From Coffea arabica (lineage: Eukaryota > Streptophyta > Magnoliopsida > Gentianales > Rubiaceae): a DNA stretch of 64,000 bases. The first letter of the stretch is position 1. Each line of letters starts with the position of its first letter. The position numbers were made by a program, and so were the translations under genes. The stretch lies in the NCBI RefSeq assembly GCF_036785885.1, contig NC_092323.1, positions 12,408,501 through 12,472,500 of the forward strand, in the 5' to 3' direction. The notes under the pieces were generated by a model. It was not told where the DNA came from. It was given only the letters and a program-made list of their open reading frames with translations, and searched no databases. This document shows positions 1-11,394 of the stretch, piece after piece.

Positions 1-739
1 TTAGCTCCTGAAATCATAGACTCGTCCAATTCATAGCTAACTCGTCTAAGAAATCAAAATATTAAACTAGCAAAAGTTAGCAATTGGGTCAACTGAAAAT
101 CAAAATCTCAACATTGAAGAACAAGGATCGGCAGGCCAACATGATCATAAGCTTACTTATTATTTTCTTCTCTCTCTTTTTTTTTTATGATAATAATTAA
201 TTTTTTTTTTTCAATAAATGCTCAGTCCCAAGCTATTCAAGTCTTTTGACGTGAACTCTGACATTTTTAGATGAAAGAAACCAGTTACTCAACTTTTCAC
301 AGTTTCAGGACTACCTACTCATAGATATCGCCACTTTTTGACGCGAAAGTCGACACTTGTGGTGAAGACTCCCGGTTACTGGGTGACGGCACTAGCGGAG
401 TAGAGTCATTTATTAATCACAATTAAAGCACTAGAAAACCAAATATTTAAAGATCATGGCCCACGTCATCTCCTAATATGGAGAACTAAGATCAACAATT
501 GCCCAATCCACACAACAATTGCTAGTAAAATATTTATATTGCCTAAACAATTTAACCACAATTTGCACCAAGTCATTAAACTCATGATATTCACCAAGGT
601 AATATGCTTTTACTTGCCATCTAAACAAAATTCATAGGATAAATCACAACCAGCAATAGAAGAGTGAGTTGCCACATTTATTCATCAAGACAACAATAAG
701 AAAAGCAACAATTTAAAGAAACTCCAATCAAATCCAAAT

Positions 740-782
740 CTCCCCCCACACTTAAAGTATACATTGCCCTCAATGTAACAAA
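740..782 (-). other. Family-typical G-run and palindrome in the Athila 3' region
   Basis: On the minus strand a short palindrome (TACATTG...CAATGTA) is followed by AAGTGTGGGGGGAGA. This pair recurs in the 3' noncoding part of plant Athila/Tat elements. The G-run resembles a polypurine tract, but no LTR start follows it directly, so I do not call it the active tract. Confidence 0.5.
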
Positions 783-1599
783 TATATAGAAAAAGTAAGA
801 AAAAGGGCAACGAAACTCCCCTGAAATCGTCAAGACATCAAATTCTCTGATCAGCCCTTGGGGTTGAAGGAGGTGGAGCGGAGGTCGAAGGGCCGGGGTG
901 TTCTAGACTTAGAAGAAGATTTGGGTTTCACCATTTCTCCAAATGTCACTCAAATCAACAACAGACAACAATTCTAACAAATAATGGAAACAGAAAATTT
1001 AAAGCAATAACAAATGAAAACCAACCCAGTGAATAAAATGCACACTTCAATCACCCACAAGTTATAGAAATACTCCAACACTTATAGTAAATGCAATCAA
1101 TAAGCACTTGTGGTTCCAAACTTAGCCAAATGCAAAAACAATGCACCTCAAAATCACCCCAATCAACGTAATAATTGAAATGAAAAAGACAAAAGACTCT
1201 CACACAAGGCAACTACTTCAATAAGCAAATTTAAGTGTTAAAGGCACCTCCCAATTAAACAAATAATCTCAGCAATTTACCCACAATTAGACACAAGTTA
1301 TAATAAATTAGACACTATTGGACCCAAAATCATAACAAGTGTCTCCAATTGGACAGTCAATCACTTAAGATTAAGAAATTGGAGGCAAACTATCACAACC
1401 AATACCACTGGTGGACTCACAGGGAAAAATTAAATCAAACGGCCAACCAAAGCACTGATAAATCCAACAACACCAAGCAAAGCAGAAATAAAATTAAAAA
1501 AAATTCAAAATGGTAACTAATTTGCCAAGAACCTAAATTGCAGTTGAAGCCCCAAACAACTCACTAAGTGAAAAATCCAGCACCTCCTGCGATTATTCA

Positions 1600-2420
1600 G
1601 CAAGAAACCCAGGAAAAAGAAACAAACTTCAGCATTTTAAGATCTAGAAAATTGCTAATCGGGGAGGGGGGATTCAATAGCTCCACCTGTCGAAAATTGA
1701 CAAGTGGCGTGAGGTGATCTGGAATTGAAGTCGCGTGTGAGGGAAGCGACGGTGCACCGGCGAGGTGGAGAGGAGCGACTGGAGTTGGTGGTAAGCTGAG
1801 GTCGAGCTTGCGATAGTGAGCTGGGCAGGAGGTATTGGCGCGGCCAAGGAAAGTTCGCGCGCGGTGGTGGTGTTTGCCGCTGAACTCTGCGACCTTAGAT
1901 GAGTTGCGGACAGCTGCTGTGGCTGTTGGTGGAGACTGAAGGAAAAGCTGCACGCTGGGTAGCGCACGGAGAAAGAGCTGACGCAGTGGAAAGGGAGATC
2001 GAGATGGAGAGAGAGAGCTGAGCTGGAGAGTGGAGCTAGTTGCGTTGCAAGTAGTGACGGCGGCAGTTGGTGGTGTTTGGCGAGAGAGAGTGAGAGAGCA
2101 AATGGAGGTGGTGGCGGCTGGCATTGCTTGGGCTGCAGGAGGTCGACGCGAGCTGGTGGAGATGAGGCACTGGCGGCTGCATGCAGAGGTGGACGCTGGG
2201 TTGTGGTGGGCTTCAGGCGGAAGTCGGCGGCAACTATGGACAGGGAGGAGGAGCTGCGCACAGCTCTGGGTTGCGCGCGGCTGGCGGAGCTTACAATGAA
2301 GAAGAAGAAGCGAGCAGCGGGGAAGAAGAAGAAAGAAAGAAAGGAAAGAAAGAAAAGAAAAAGAAGGAAAGAAAAAGAAGAAAAGAGAAAAAAAAATATA
2401 GTTTTTGGTCTTACATTTTT
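1600..2420. other. GC-rich, then purine-rich segment inside the Athila 3' region
   Basis: This part is markedly richer in G on the plus strand than the AT-rich flanks and ends in a long GAA/GAAA tract (about 2296-2400). Both strands carry overlapping open frames of up to 195 codons, rich in Ser, Pro, Ala or Arg. These are compositional: there is no recognisable envelope-like or other domain. It is internal noncoding sequence of the element, possibly with captured sequence. No function can be assigned. Confidence 0.45.
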
Positions 2421-2564
2421 TTTTTTAAAAAAAATTCAGAAATTGAATTGCTGAAAAACTAACCGAATGTTAAGAAAGGAAGTAATTTTTTTTCGATTTT
2501 TTTGATTTTTTTTTTTATTGCAAAAATTTGAAATTTTTTTTTTTTTTTTTGTTTTAGTTCGTCA

Positions 2565-2790
2565 AACATGGCGTGGGCACGCCAAGATTAGAAAACATTC
2601 TCTGACTTGAGAATCAGTTTTTGAACATTAACGCGTGCCCTCTCCGCGCGGGCACGCCAAGATTCCACTTCGTAATGTTGAGATTTTACCAACATGGCGT
2701 GGGCATGCCATGTTTTAGAAACATCCTCTGACCTTGAAATTGGAACTTGTGAGATTAATGCGTGCCCTCTTCGCACGGGCACGCCATGAT
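2565..2790. repeat. Two tandem units with GGCGTGGGCACGCC hairpins
   Basis: Unit 1 (2565-2690) and unit 2 (2691-2790) share an opening AACATGGCGTGGGCA, a middle CATCCTCTGAC-like block and a closing GCGTGCCC...GGGCACGCCA. The GGCGTG/CACGCC arms are self-complementary, so each unit could fold into GC-rich hairpins at both ends. They lie directly after the polyprotein stop in the 3' part of the retroelement. Confidence 0.75.
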
Positions 2791-2872
2791 CACCTGTCAA
2801 AATAAAAAATTGGGTTGCCTCCCAAAAGCGCCTTTCTTTAACGTCTTTGCCTAGACGGAGTCTAGAATTTGC

Positions 2873-5800
2873 TTAAACTAAGCAAATCGAGTCTTCCGGT
2901 TGTATCATCTCCACCCGTTCAATTGGAAATCCTTCATAATACGGCTTGAGACGGTGACCATTCACCACAAATTTCTTCTCCGTTTTCAAACTTTGGATCT
3001 CTACTGCACCATAATGAAAGACATTAGTCACAACAAAAGGGCCAATCCAACGAGAACGTAATTTACCTGGAAATAGTTTCAATTTGGAGTGGTATAGTAA
3101 AACTTTTTGCCCGCAGACGAATGTCTTCCTAGAGATCTGTTGGTCATGAAAGATCCGATTCTTCTCCTTATAGATCACTGCATTCTCGTATGCTTCATTT
3201 CGGATTTCTTCCAACTCTTGTAATTGTAACTTTCTTTGAATTCCGCCTTCCTCGATATCCATATTACATTGTTTGACAGCCCAAAATGCTCTATGCTCAA
3301 ACTCTATTGGGAGATGACATGGCTTTCCAAATACCAATCGGTAAGGGAACATGCCAATAGGTGTCTTGTATGCCGTCCTATATGCCCATAGTGCATCCTC
3401 TAGTCTCACACTCCAATCCTTCCTATCGGGTCGGACCATCTTTTCTAGAATTGATTTGATCTCTCGGTTCGATGCTTCCGCCTGACCATTTGTCTGAGGA
3501 TGGTAGGATGTAGAGACTTTGTGCAAGACACCATATCTCCTAAAAATTGCAGCGATCGTTTTGTTGCAGAAATGAGTACCCCGATCACTTACAATTGCTC
3601 GCGGCATTCCAAAGCGAACAAAAATATTAGACTTAACGAATTCTGCAACCACTTTGGAATCATTAGTGCGGGTGGCCTTTGCTTCTACCCACTTCGAAAC
3701 ATAATCTACAGCAAGCAATATATACAAAAAACCAAAGGACGAAGGAAAAGGACCCATAAAATCAATGCCCCAAACGTCAAAAATTTCAACAAAAATCATT
3801 GGGGTTTGAGTCATTTGATCCCTACGAGAGATATTACCCACTCTTTGACACTTATCACATGACTTACAAAATGAGTAGGCATCCTTGAATAGAGTTGGCC
3901 AATAGAATCCACTCTCTAGCACCTTACGAGCCGTTCTCTTCGGTCCAAAATGACCTCCACATGCAAAAGAGTGACAATAGGCTATAATAGATTGAAATTC
4001 AACTTCACTTACACATCTACGGATGATTTGATCGGCACCCCGCTTCCAGAGGTAAGGATCATCCCAAATGTAGAACTTTGCATCGCTCCTCAACTTGTCT
4101 CTCTTTGTCTTAGGCCATCCTGTAGGAAATTTGTCAGTGACTAGAAAATTAACAATATCTGCATACCAAGGCAAAGATGAATTAATAGAAAATAAATGCT
4201 CCTCGGGGAATGCTTCTCTCAATGGGATGTCATCTTCGGTGACTTGTACTCGACTCAAGTGATCTGCTACCAGATTCTCCGCCCCTTTCTTATCTCGGAT
4301 CTCCAGGTTGAACTCTTGTAGCAACAATATCCACCGTATTAATCGCGGCTTTGCCTCTTTCTTGGTTAACAGATACCGCAAAGCTGCATGATCAGAAAAA
4401 ATAATAACTTTAGCACCAAGTAAATAAGACCGAAATTTCTCTAAGGCAAAAACAACTGCTAAAAGCTCCTTTTCGGTGGTTGAATAGTTCAATTGAGCTC
4501 CGTTCAAGGCTCGAGATGCGTAGTAGATAGCATGGGCTGCCTTTCCCACTCTTTGACCCAATACCGCACCAACTGCATAGTCACTGGCGTCGCACATGAT
4601 CTCAAATGGGAGGTTCCAGTCAGGGGGTTGGATAATAGGTGAGGAGGTCAATAACTCCTTTAACTTATCAAATGCCCCCTTATATGTTTCATCGAATTCG
4701 AAGAATACATCTTTTTGTAAAAGTTGGAATAAGGGTGCTCCAATTTTCGAGAAATCCTTGATGAACCTTCTATAGAAACATGCGTGACCCAAGAAGGAAC
4801 AAACTTCCCGCACACTCGCGGGGTAAGGTAAAGTAGATATAACATCTATTTTTGCCTTATCAACCTCAATACCTGTAGATGATACAACATGACCCAAAAC
4901 TATCCCGTGTTCAACCATAAAATGACATTTTTCCCAATTAAGCACGAGATTAGTTTCTATACACCTTACTAAGATCAATTTCAGGTTATCTAGACAGTTT
5001 TCAAAACTTTCACCATATACACTGAAATCGTCCATGAAAACCTCAATAATCTTCTCAACATATTCTGAAAAGATACTTACCATGCATCTTTGGAAGGTAG
5101 CAGGTGCATTGCACAATCCAAATGGCATCCTTCGGTATGCAAATGTTCCAAATGGGCAGGTGAAAGTAGTCTTCTCTTGGTCTTCGGGTGCGATGGCAAT
5201 TTGAAAATAACCTGAAAATCCATCCAAGAAACAATAGTAAACTCGACATGCTAATCGCTCCACCATCTGATCAATGAAAGGGAAGGGAAAATGGTCCTTT
5301 TTCGTGACGGCATTTAGCTTTCGGTAATCGATACACTGTCGCCATCCGGTGGGCTTTCGAATTGGTACGAGCTCACCATCTTGATTTGATTCCACTGTCA
5401 CCCATGCCTTCTTCGGGACCACCTGTACTGGACTTACCCACGGGCTATCTGATATTGCAAATATAATTCCAACGTCCAGCAGTTTTAAAATCTCTTTCTT
5501 TACGACCTCCATCATGAGAGGATTTAATCTCCGTTGAGCTTGCCGTACGGGTTTAGCATTCTCCTCGAGTCGAATTCGGTGCATACACACCGCAGGGCTA
5601 ATTCCCTTGATGTCGGCGATGGTCCATCCTATCGCCTGCTTATGTTCCCTAAGAACTCGAAGTAGTTTCTCTTCTTGAACCTTTGATAAACCCGCGGAGA
5701 TGATCACTGGAAGTGTCTCCCCTTCACCTAAGTATACATACTTTAGGTGTTTCGGCAGTGGTTTTAGTTCCAAGACAGGTGCCTGCACCACAGATGGAAG

Positions 5801-7588
5801 TAACCTTTGGTGAGGTTCGGGTATGAAAATCGGTGCAAGATCATACCTTGTCTTCGTGGTTGGTAATGTTTGCAACGATCCAATCACGCATTTAAGCTCT
5901 TCACTCAACTCTACCCTAGAGGTCGTTTCGGACTCAAAGTGCCTGGTCAGGACGACCTCTAGTTCATCCCTGCCTTCAATTTCAAAAACCTCCTGTATAG
6001 CATGGTCAATAACATTTACCGAGAAAACAGAGCCAATATTTGAATCGGATGGATATTTCATGGTCTCAAAGATGTTAAAGTGAACAATCTCACCATCAAA
6101 TTTCATAGACAAAGTACCCTTATTAACATCAATTTTGGTTCGGGCTGTGCTCAAAAAGGGTCTACCTAACAACAAAGGTGACGGATCACGGGAGTGTTCA
6201 TCCTCCATGTCGAGCACATAAAAATCAGCTGGAAAAACCAATTCGTTAATTTTTACCAAAACATCTTCAATCAACCCGTCAGGGTATGCATTGGTCCTGT
6301 CAGCTAATTGGATTATTATCCCAGTCTCTTTCAAAGGGCCTAAGTTTAAGGAAGCATAAATGGACTTTGGCATGACATTAATTGAGGCTCCCAGGTCTAA
6401 CATGGCCTTTCCAATCAAAGTATTACCTATCCTACAAGGAATTGTAAACATACCTGGATCTCCGCATTTTGGTGGAAGTTTCCTTTGTAGAATTGCTGAA
6501 ACATTCTCCCCAACTATAACTCGTTCATCCCCCTTCAACCGCTTGCGGTTGGCACACAGGTCCCTCAAAAATTTTGCGTACCTGGGTACTTGTTTAATCG
6601 CATCCAGCAGGGGTATGTTGATCTCCACCTTGCGAAAGATCTCCAAGACCTCTTTTTCCTTGTCTTTCTTCTTTGGTTTCTCTAACCTGCTAGGAAAGGG
6701 AGGTGGATTAGTTTTAGTTGTAGGAATTGGGTTCGAGGGTACCTTTGCATTTTTGTTGTCTGTGCCCTCATCTTCCAATTCTTTCTCAATCCGTTCCTCG
6801 TCCTTGTCTTTAGGAATCACCGGTTCGGGTCCTTGGACTTCCTTGCCACTCCTCAAGGTCATTGCACTTACATTCTTTGGATTCACCTCAGGTTGAGATG
6901 GCAACTTCCCTTGAATTTGGGACTCCAAACGGTTGATCGTTATGGCCATTTGATTCATTTGATTTTGCAATGATTGCACCTGTCCCAGTTGATTCCTCAT
7001 GCTTTGTAAGTCTGAATCCGTCTTTTGTTGGTTAACAAGTAATTGCTTCATCATTTCTTCCATGGACGGACTTGAGTTTGAAGGGGGTGGTGGTGGTGGT
7101 GGGCGAGGATGGTACTGCTGTTGGTGTCCTTGCTGTCTATTTGGCACAAAGTTAGACTGCCTATTTCCTCCATAGCTAAGGTTGGGGTGATCCCTCCAAC
7201 CAGGATTGTAGGTGTTTGAGTACGGGTCGTACTGCTTTCTTGGCGCGGGCGCGTGGCCAGCCATGTTCACCTGTTCTGCAGTTTCTTCTTGAACCAGTGG
7301 ACACATTTCCGTAGGATGACCCACGGCAGTGCACACCCCACACACTTTGACTTGTGAAGCACTCCCCACAGCTAATTGTCTTACGAACGATGTTAATTCG
7401 GAGATCTGCTGTTGGATAGAGGACGTTTCCACCTCATTCACCTTACGCGTCGGGATGTCCTCTCTTGAACCAAACTGCTGTGAGTTCTCAGCCATCCCTT
7501 CAATCAACTCCCATGCTCCTCGAGGGGTTTTGTTCACCAACGCCCCTCCACTTGCAGCATCGATTATGCTTCTGTCCCTGAAAAGCAA
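2873..7588 (-). CDS. Athila gag-pol polyprotein frame (retroelement)
   Basis: A frame of 1,571 codons. From N to C it shows a gag end, a CCHC knuckle (residues 83-96, C-x2-C-x4-H-x4-C), a proline and charge-rich linker, an aspartic protease motif (LGAS near residue 398), reverse transcriptase with FMDD near residue 850, RNase H beginning DASD near residue 996, and integrase with its HHCC zinc module near 1,200 and D, D, E catalytic positions near 1,276, 1,336 and 1,371. The C-terminal stretch around [11 protein letters not shown] is typical of Athila integrases. This is a transposable-element gene and not a host gene. The element as a whole appears broken. Confidence 0.92.
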   Translation of the reverse strand: MLFRDRSIIDAASGGALVNKTPRGAWELIEGMAENSQQFGSREDIPTRKVNEVETSSIQQQISELTSFVRQLAVGSASQVKVCGVCTAVGHPTEMCPLVQEETAEQVNMAGHAPAPRKQYDPYSNTYNPGWRDHPNLSYGGNRQSNFVPNRQQGHQQQYHPRPPPPPPPSNSSPSMEEMMKQLLVNQQKTDSDLQSMRNQLGQVQSLQNQMNQMAITINRLESQIQGKLPSQPEVNPKNVSAMTLRSGKEVQGPEPVIPKDKDEERIEKELEDEGTDNKNAKVPSNPIPTTKTNPPPFPSRLEKPKKKDKEKEVLEIFRKVEINIPLLDAIKQVPRYAKFLRDLCANRKRLKGDERVIVGENVSAILQRKLPPKCGDPGMFTIPCRIGNTLIGKAMLDLGASINVMPKSIYASLNLGPLKETGIIIQLADRTNAYPDGLIEDVLVKINELVFPADFYVLDMEDEHSRDPSPLLLGRPFLSTARTKIDVNKGTLSMKFDGEIVHFNIFETMKYPSDSNIGSVFSVNVIDHAIQEVFEIEGRDELEVVLTRHFESETTSRVELSEELKCVIGSLQTLPTTKTRYDLAPIFIPEPHQRLLPSVVQAPVLELKPLPKHLKYVYLGEGETLPVIISAGLSKVQEEKLLRVLREHKQAIGWTIADIKGISPAVCMHRIRLEENAKPVRQAQRRLNPLMMEVVKKEILKLLDVGIIFAISDSPWVSPVQVVPKKAWVTVESNQDGELVPIRKPTGWRQCIDYRKLNAVTKKDHFPFPFIDQMVERLACRVYYCFLDGFSGYFQIAIAPEDQEKTTFTCPFGTFAYRRMPFGLCNAPATFQRCMVSIFSEYVEKIIEVFMDDFSVYGESFENCLDNLKLILVRCIETNLVLNWEKCHFMVEHGIVLGHVVSSTGIEVDKAKIDVISTLPYPASVREVCSFLGHACFYRRFIKDFSKIGAPLFQLLQKDVFFEFDETYKGAFDKLKELLTSSPIIQPPDWNLPFEIMCDASDYAVGAVLGQRVGKAAHAIYYASRALNGAQLNYSTTEKELLAVVFALEKFRSYLLGAKVIIFSDHAALRYLLTKKEAKPRLIRWILLLQEFNLEIRDKKGAENLVADHLSRVQVTEDDIPLREAFPEEHLFSINSSLPWYADIVNFLVTDKFPTGWPKTKRDKLRSDAKFYIWDDPYLWKRGADQIIRRCVSEVEFQSIIAYCHSFACGGHFGPKRTARKVLESGFYWPTLFKDAYSFCKSCDKCQRVGNISRRDQMTQTPMIFVEIFDVWGIDFMGPFPSSFGFLYILLAVDYVSKWVEAKATRTNDSKVVAEFVKSNIFVRFGMPRAIVSDRGTHFCNKTIAAIFRRYGVLHKVSTSYHPQTNGQAEASNREIKSILEKMVRPDRKDWSVRLEDALWAYRTAYKTPIGMFPYRLVFGKPCHLPIEFEHRAFWAVKQCNMDIEEGGIQRKLQLQELEEIRNEAYENAVIYKEKNRIFHDQQISRKTFVCGQKVLLYHSKLKLFPGKLRSRWIGPFVVTNVFHYGAVEIQSLKTEKKFVVNGHRLKPYYEGFPIERVEMIQPEDSICLV

Positions 7589-7678
7589 CCCCTCATAGAA
7601 ATATTGAATGAGCTTAAAAATATCAGAAAAATATCAGAAAAAAAAATGAACTTAAAAAGAAACAAATGATTAACGCCA

Positions 7679-7697
7679 GTCCCCGGCAACGGCGCCA
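7679..7697 (-). other. Primer binding site, tRNA-Asp
   Basis: Read on the minus strand the site is TGGCGCCGTTGCCGGGGAC. This is complementary to the 3' end of plant tRNA-Asp(GUC) including CCA. Athila and Tat elements use this primer. Confidence 0.92.
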
Positions 7698-7702
7698 AAA
7701 AT

Positions 7703-9172
7703 TGACAGGTGTCGAGCCTGTGCAATAATAAATACTTACTCGAGAAAAATGAATTTTCTGTGTATAGTAGTGAGTAGGGTCGAATCCACAGGGATTGGGA
7801 AAAATTCGATTCTTTTCAAGTTCGGGACACGGGGGATTTTTATCAGAAATAAACTAAAAATAATTAAATAATTTAACCAAAAATAAATAATTAATTAATA
7901 CAATTGTAAATAGAAATTACATAAATGATAAATAAATTCTAGCCAAGGATACAACTACGCAGACACAGTCCATTCATCCGATCATTGATGCAAAGAAGGT
8001 TCACTTAATTTTATTAACAGGTTAGTTATAGTCGCCGATAAACTCTAACGACCAGCTTTTCCTTAATTTATTGATAACCAAGGTACGACCGTTGATTACC
8101 CCTAACCAAAAAATACTCCTAGGTACGACCGTAGGAATTAATTTCCTAATTGCATTAAAAACTAGAAAAGCCTAACCCAAATTAATAACACGCTACGAGG
8201 GTTATTTAAATCAGATTGCATGTCCCCCTAGTATGTGAAAATACTAGTTGTCACTAATATTAATCAACTAAACAATTACGGATTTAATTGATTAATTTGA
8301 CAAGAGATTAATAAGTCAAATTGCACATCGGGCCCTTGATATCCAATTAACAAAATAATCCCATGGAAATTAAAATAGAAAACATGCAAATATTAATAAA
8401 TTAAGGAACACGTAAAATTAATTAGATCTCACAGATATTTGGGACTGCGTCTTCGCGTTGATCCTTGACTAGAGGAGAAAATTAGCCACGCCTCATAAGA
8501 AAATTCCCACGCAATTTAAATGGAATCAAATACATAAATAACTAACTAAGAATTTAGGAAGAAACTTGAGTCTCGCTAAACTCTTTTAAGAAAAGTTGCA
8601 CACCACACAACAAGAGAAGGAAGAACTCCTCCTCTGAAAACCAAAAACTACCTCTATCCTCCTACGGAGCTTCTCTGGAGAGAAAACTCCAAAACTAGTC
8701 TAATGTCTTATGAAAAACTATCGTCTAATGCCTTTCCCTTATTTTATTTTAGCACTAGTTTCCTAAGAGAACTAGTGACGTAGGAAGCTAAGTGGAAAAG
8801 CTCAATCATCAAAGTCAACACCTTGACTAATGAGTATATCTCCCACAATAAGAACAAACTTTCTACGTGGTCCCCACTTTGATTTCTTATTGCTAGTGGA
8901 TTTCATCATATCAATTCAATTCTTCATCAGCAATTCCGTTCATCAGCAATTCCGTTGGTTTGCACAATTTGGGCTGATGGTGGAAAGCTTTTAGAAGCTT
9001 TCACGTGTGGAGAAATCTTCTCAAGAAGGTCCCCTTTTAGCACTTTTCTGCTTCACTTTCTGAAATTATATCCAAATACCAAATATAAATATATATTGAC
9101 AATTAAAACAATATTTGGCAAGGATAAAGAGGAAAATTAACGATAAAATTACTAACAATTAATACCCTATCA
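7703..9172 (-). repeat. 5' LTR of the Athila-type element
   Basis: On the minus strand the LTR begins TGATAGGGTATT at 9172 and ends CCTGTCA at 7703, giving the usual TG...CA ends with a short imperfect terminal inversion (TGATAGG/TGACAGG). It is about 1,470 bp, a usual size for Athila LTRs, and its inner edge is 5 bases from the primer binding site. The sequence beside it at 9173 (AAAAG) would be one half of the target duplication, but the partner lies off the left edge. Confidence 0.85.
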
Positions 9173-9661
9173 AAAGAAAACAACATATTAAATTAGTAAA
9201 TCAATTTTTACTGAAAGAAAGAGAAAAAATGTATAAAATTTCACAGAGGAACCTAAAATTGTGATCATAGTGAATTTCAAATTTTATCACTTTTCAAGAA
9301 TGTAAAAATAACTTAGGTATTAATGCAAATAATTAATTAACACTTAGGAAATTTATTAGACTTCTATGAAATGAAGGGAGGAAGTAGGATAAAATTTTAA
9401 AAAATAAAAGAATAGAAATTAAAAAAGGGGAAAAATGAAAAATATGTCTTTGTAAAAAATTAGAATATAATTATTGGAGTGATTTAGATTTACCCATTAA
9501 TGATCTAAACATGTCAAAATAAGTGATCTAAACATGTCAATTTAATACCCATTAATTAATGGGTTTAATTAGGTCACTCATTTATTTGTTGATGGGCGAG
9601 CCAAGTAAACAGGTTAGCGGGATAGAGCAAAGAGAAAAAAGAATTTTGGGGAATATGAAGG
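9173..9661. other. AT-rich intergenic stretch, no gene seen
   Basis: Sequence outside the LTR is strongly AT-rich with short repeats, such as GATCTAAACATGTCAA twice near 9500-9540. I see no coding potential, RNA gene or element ends. Confidence 0.6.
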
Positions 9662-9674
9662 ATTAGAGAGTTGT

Positions 9675-9927
9675 TTTTTTTTTTTATTGATACGATAGCT
9701 TCCTACACTATGGGGAGGAGGAGGGTTTGAAGAGGTTTTGGAGTAACTCGGAGGAGATTTAACCACCACCGGACCAGATGGGGTGCACTACGCACCTGCC
9801 TGGATTTTTTAAACAATGCCACATTTAATTGTGACAAATTGGTGGAAAACAATATTTGAACCCTTGTCTCCTACCCCACCAAGCCTTAATGCATTGATGG
9901 TAGCCACCAGCCTTTGGGCTCGTCGTT
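9675..9927 (-). mobile_element. SINE, family 1, with 13-bp target-site duplication
   Basis: A tRNA-like head on the minus strand has a B-box-like GGTTCAAA near 9856 and a 3' poly(A), seen as the T run at 9675-9685 on the plus strand. It is flanked by ATTAGAGAGTTGT at 9662-9674 and 9928-9940. The body is about 253 bp, with no coding capacity. A related but degraded copy lies at 53255-53462: both share GGGTGCA(C)(C/T)ACGCACC and a CCTAC...GGGGA block. Confidence 0.85.
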
Positions 9928-10062
9928 ATTAGAGAGTTGTGACTTGTGAGAAAGTTGGCTAATAAGAAATGTGAGGAAAAGGATAGTGGAGAGTAAAGGG
10001 ATATGGTGGAGCAAATGGTGCTAAGAGGGAGAATATGGGGGAGAGAGAGGTATTAATGTTGT

Positions 10063-10254
10063 TTTTTTTTTTTTTCCTGACGGAGGGGGTATACGGGCCA
10101 TCAGGTAAATCGGACCCGACTAATCCCCCACCAGCCCGGGAGGAGAGGCCCCATTCCTCCGAACACGATAACCATGTGACTCGAACCCTTGTGGGACTGG
10201 ACAACGGCTCCTAAGGAGGTTTGCCGTGACCAACCGAGCTGCCCATGAGGGGCA
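10063..10254 (-). mobile_element. SINE, family 2, with 12-bp target-site duplication
   Basis: Read on the minus strand, the head has an A-box-like GGGCAGCTCGGTTGG and a B box GGGTTCGAGTC (plus-strand 10178-10188). The body continues through GGATTAGTCGGGTCCGA to a poly(A), the plus-strand T run at 10063-10075. The flanks are TATTAATGTTGT at 10051-10062 and 10255-10266. It resembles the SINE at 47460-47665 in its body (GGATTAGTCGG) but has a different head. Confidence 0.88.
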
Positions 10255-10266
10255 TATTAATGTTGT

Positions 10267-10714
10267 GTTTGGTGTGCTTTTTTTTGTGATCTTTTTTCAT
10301 ATTTTTTATATGCTTTAAGGTTTTAGATAAGATACATAAATAAGATATAAATTAGATAATAGTATTCTTTTAAGTTTTTAATCTTTTTTAAATGTAACTA
10401 CTATAAATAATTCATTTATTATTGTTATTATCATCATCATCTTAGATATAAACCATGCATAACACGGGTCAGAATACTAGTTTTATATGTACTCTAGAAG
10501 GATATTTCGATACCTAATTCATTGAAAAAAATATTTTACTTACATTATAAATATATCTCTTAGTTATATTTTTATTTTTAAATTATCTTTTTATTTCACA
10601 TAATCACATACATCTATAATGCTGTAATAAATTTTTTTTTCTCTAAGTGATGAACTATACAAACACCTTATGCTAATACAATTTGGTAATGACGAACCAC
10701 TTTCCTATAAAAAG
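10267..10714. other. AT-rich intergenic stretch, no gene seen
   Basis: Low-complexity AT-rich sequence with short TAT and ATC runs. No coding frame, tRNA or transposon ends were recognised. Confidence 0.55.
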
Positions 10715-10960
10715 GCATGTGTCACCGATGGACGATTTGTAACCGTTGCCTATGTCAGAAACATGTTGGTGAGCGATGTATGTCCTTGCTGGGCAATTTG
10801 TAACCGCTGCTACTGATGTCAAATTTTGTGTCCTTACTGAATGATCTGTAATTGTTGGTGCCATGTGAAAACTGTGTTGGTGAGCGATCTGTATCCTCGC
10901 TAGACAAATTTGTAACTACTGATGCCGATGTCAGAATTGCATTGGTGAGCAATCTGTATA
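10715..10960. repeat. Four degenerate tandem copies, about 60 bp each
   Basis: Units begin near 10718, 10779, 10829 and 10890. They repeat the order TGTRTCC-like start, GCTGGRCAATTTGTAAC, GATGTCAGAA and TTGGTGAGCGATC. Divergence between units is high, so the array is old. It lies upstream of the J-like gene at 11395. No open frame runs through it that looks conserved. Confidence 0.65.
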
Positions 10961-10977
10961 GATCCATCTATGGTCCA

Positions 10978-11203
10978 AGAGGTATGTATGACTCGTAAGA
11001 GTAATCGAAATCGAATCCGAATCCATCTAAAACTTTTTTTTTACCAAAAAAAATTAATAAAACAAAAGCCATGTTTTAAACTGATGTCAGAACTGCTGTG
11101 TTGATGAATATAAGTCCATATATGATCTCAGAGGTATGCCCTAACTCGCATGCGTAACAGAAATCGAATCCAAATCCCTCTAAACTTTTTTTTTTTTTTT
11201 TTT
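10978..11203. repeat. Duplicated block of about 65 bp with T run
   Basis: The block AGAGGTATG...ACTCG...AATCGAATCC...TCTAAA(A)CTTTTTTT occurs at about 10978-11042 and again at about 11130-11203. The spacer holds a further CTGATGTCAGAACTGC related to the neighbouring tandem array. Both copies end in a T run. This might be an old retroposed tail, but no target duplication is visible. Confidence 0.55.
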
Positions 11204-11394
11204 AACAAATAAAAAACACAAACACATGTTTGAAAGGAAATGCGTGGAACTTGGGAGTGGAAATTAAAGAGAGAGATTGGAAATGCCCTTGGGCTTTGAC
11301 TCATAAAGACTCCTCGTCACTGTGCAGCAAGTAAAGTTCCTTTCTTTCCCTCCAAGTATCCGGCTTCCCTCAGTTCTCCAGACCCACGCGAGAG

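Larger units (their letters stand above)
1..9172 (-). mobile_element. Athila-type Ty3 LTR retroelement, left end outside window
   Basis: Order on the minus strand: 5' LTR (7703-9172), primer binding site (7679-7697), gag-pol frame (2873-7588), then a long 3' noncoding part down to position 1. The tRNA-Asp primer site, the order protease, reverse transcriptase, RNase H, integrase, and the motif TGGGAGGCAACCCA just after the polyprotein (about 2807-2822) are typical of the Athila clade. The 3' LTR is not in the window, so LTR divergence and target-site duplication cannot be read. The element is a fossil: most of the coding frame is open, but it looks broken, with about one visible lesion. The long open frame suggests a fairly recent insertion. 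Confidence 0.93.

Noticed and set aside
1597-2261. Overlapping 175- and 195-codon minus-strand frames in the Athila 3' region
   Set aside because: Low-complexity Ser/Pro/Ala composition in two frames at once, no domain, located in noncoding retroelement sequence.
10715-10960. CRISPR-like reading of the repeat array upstream of the J-like gene
   Set aside because: Units are diverged and contiguous without unique spacers, and this is a plant nuclear region.
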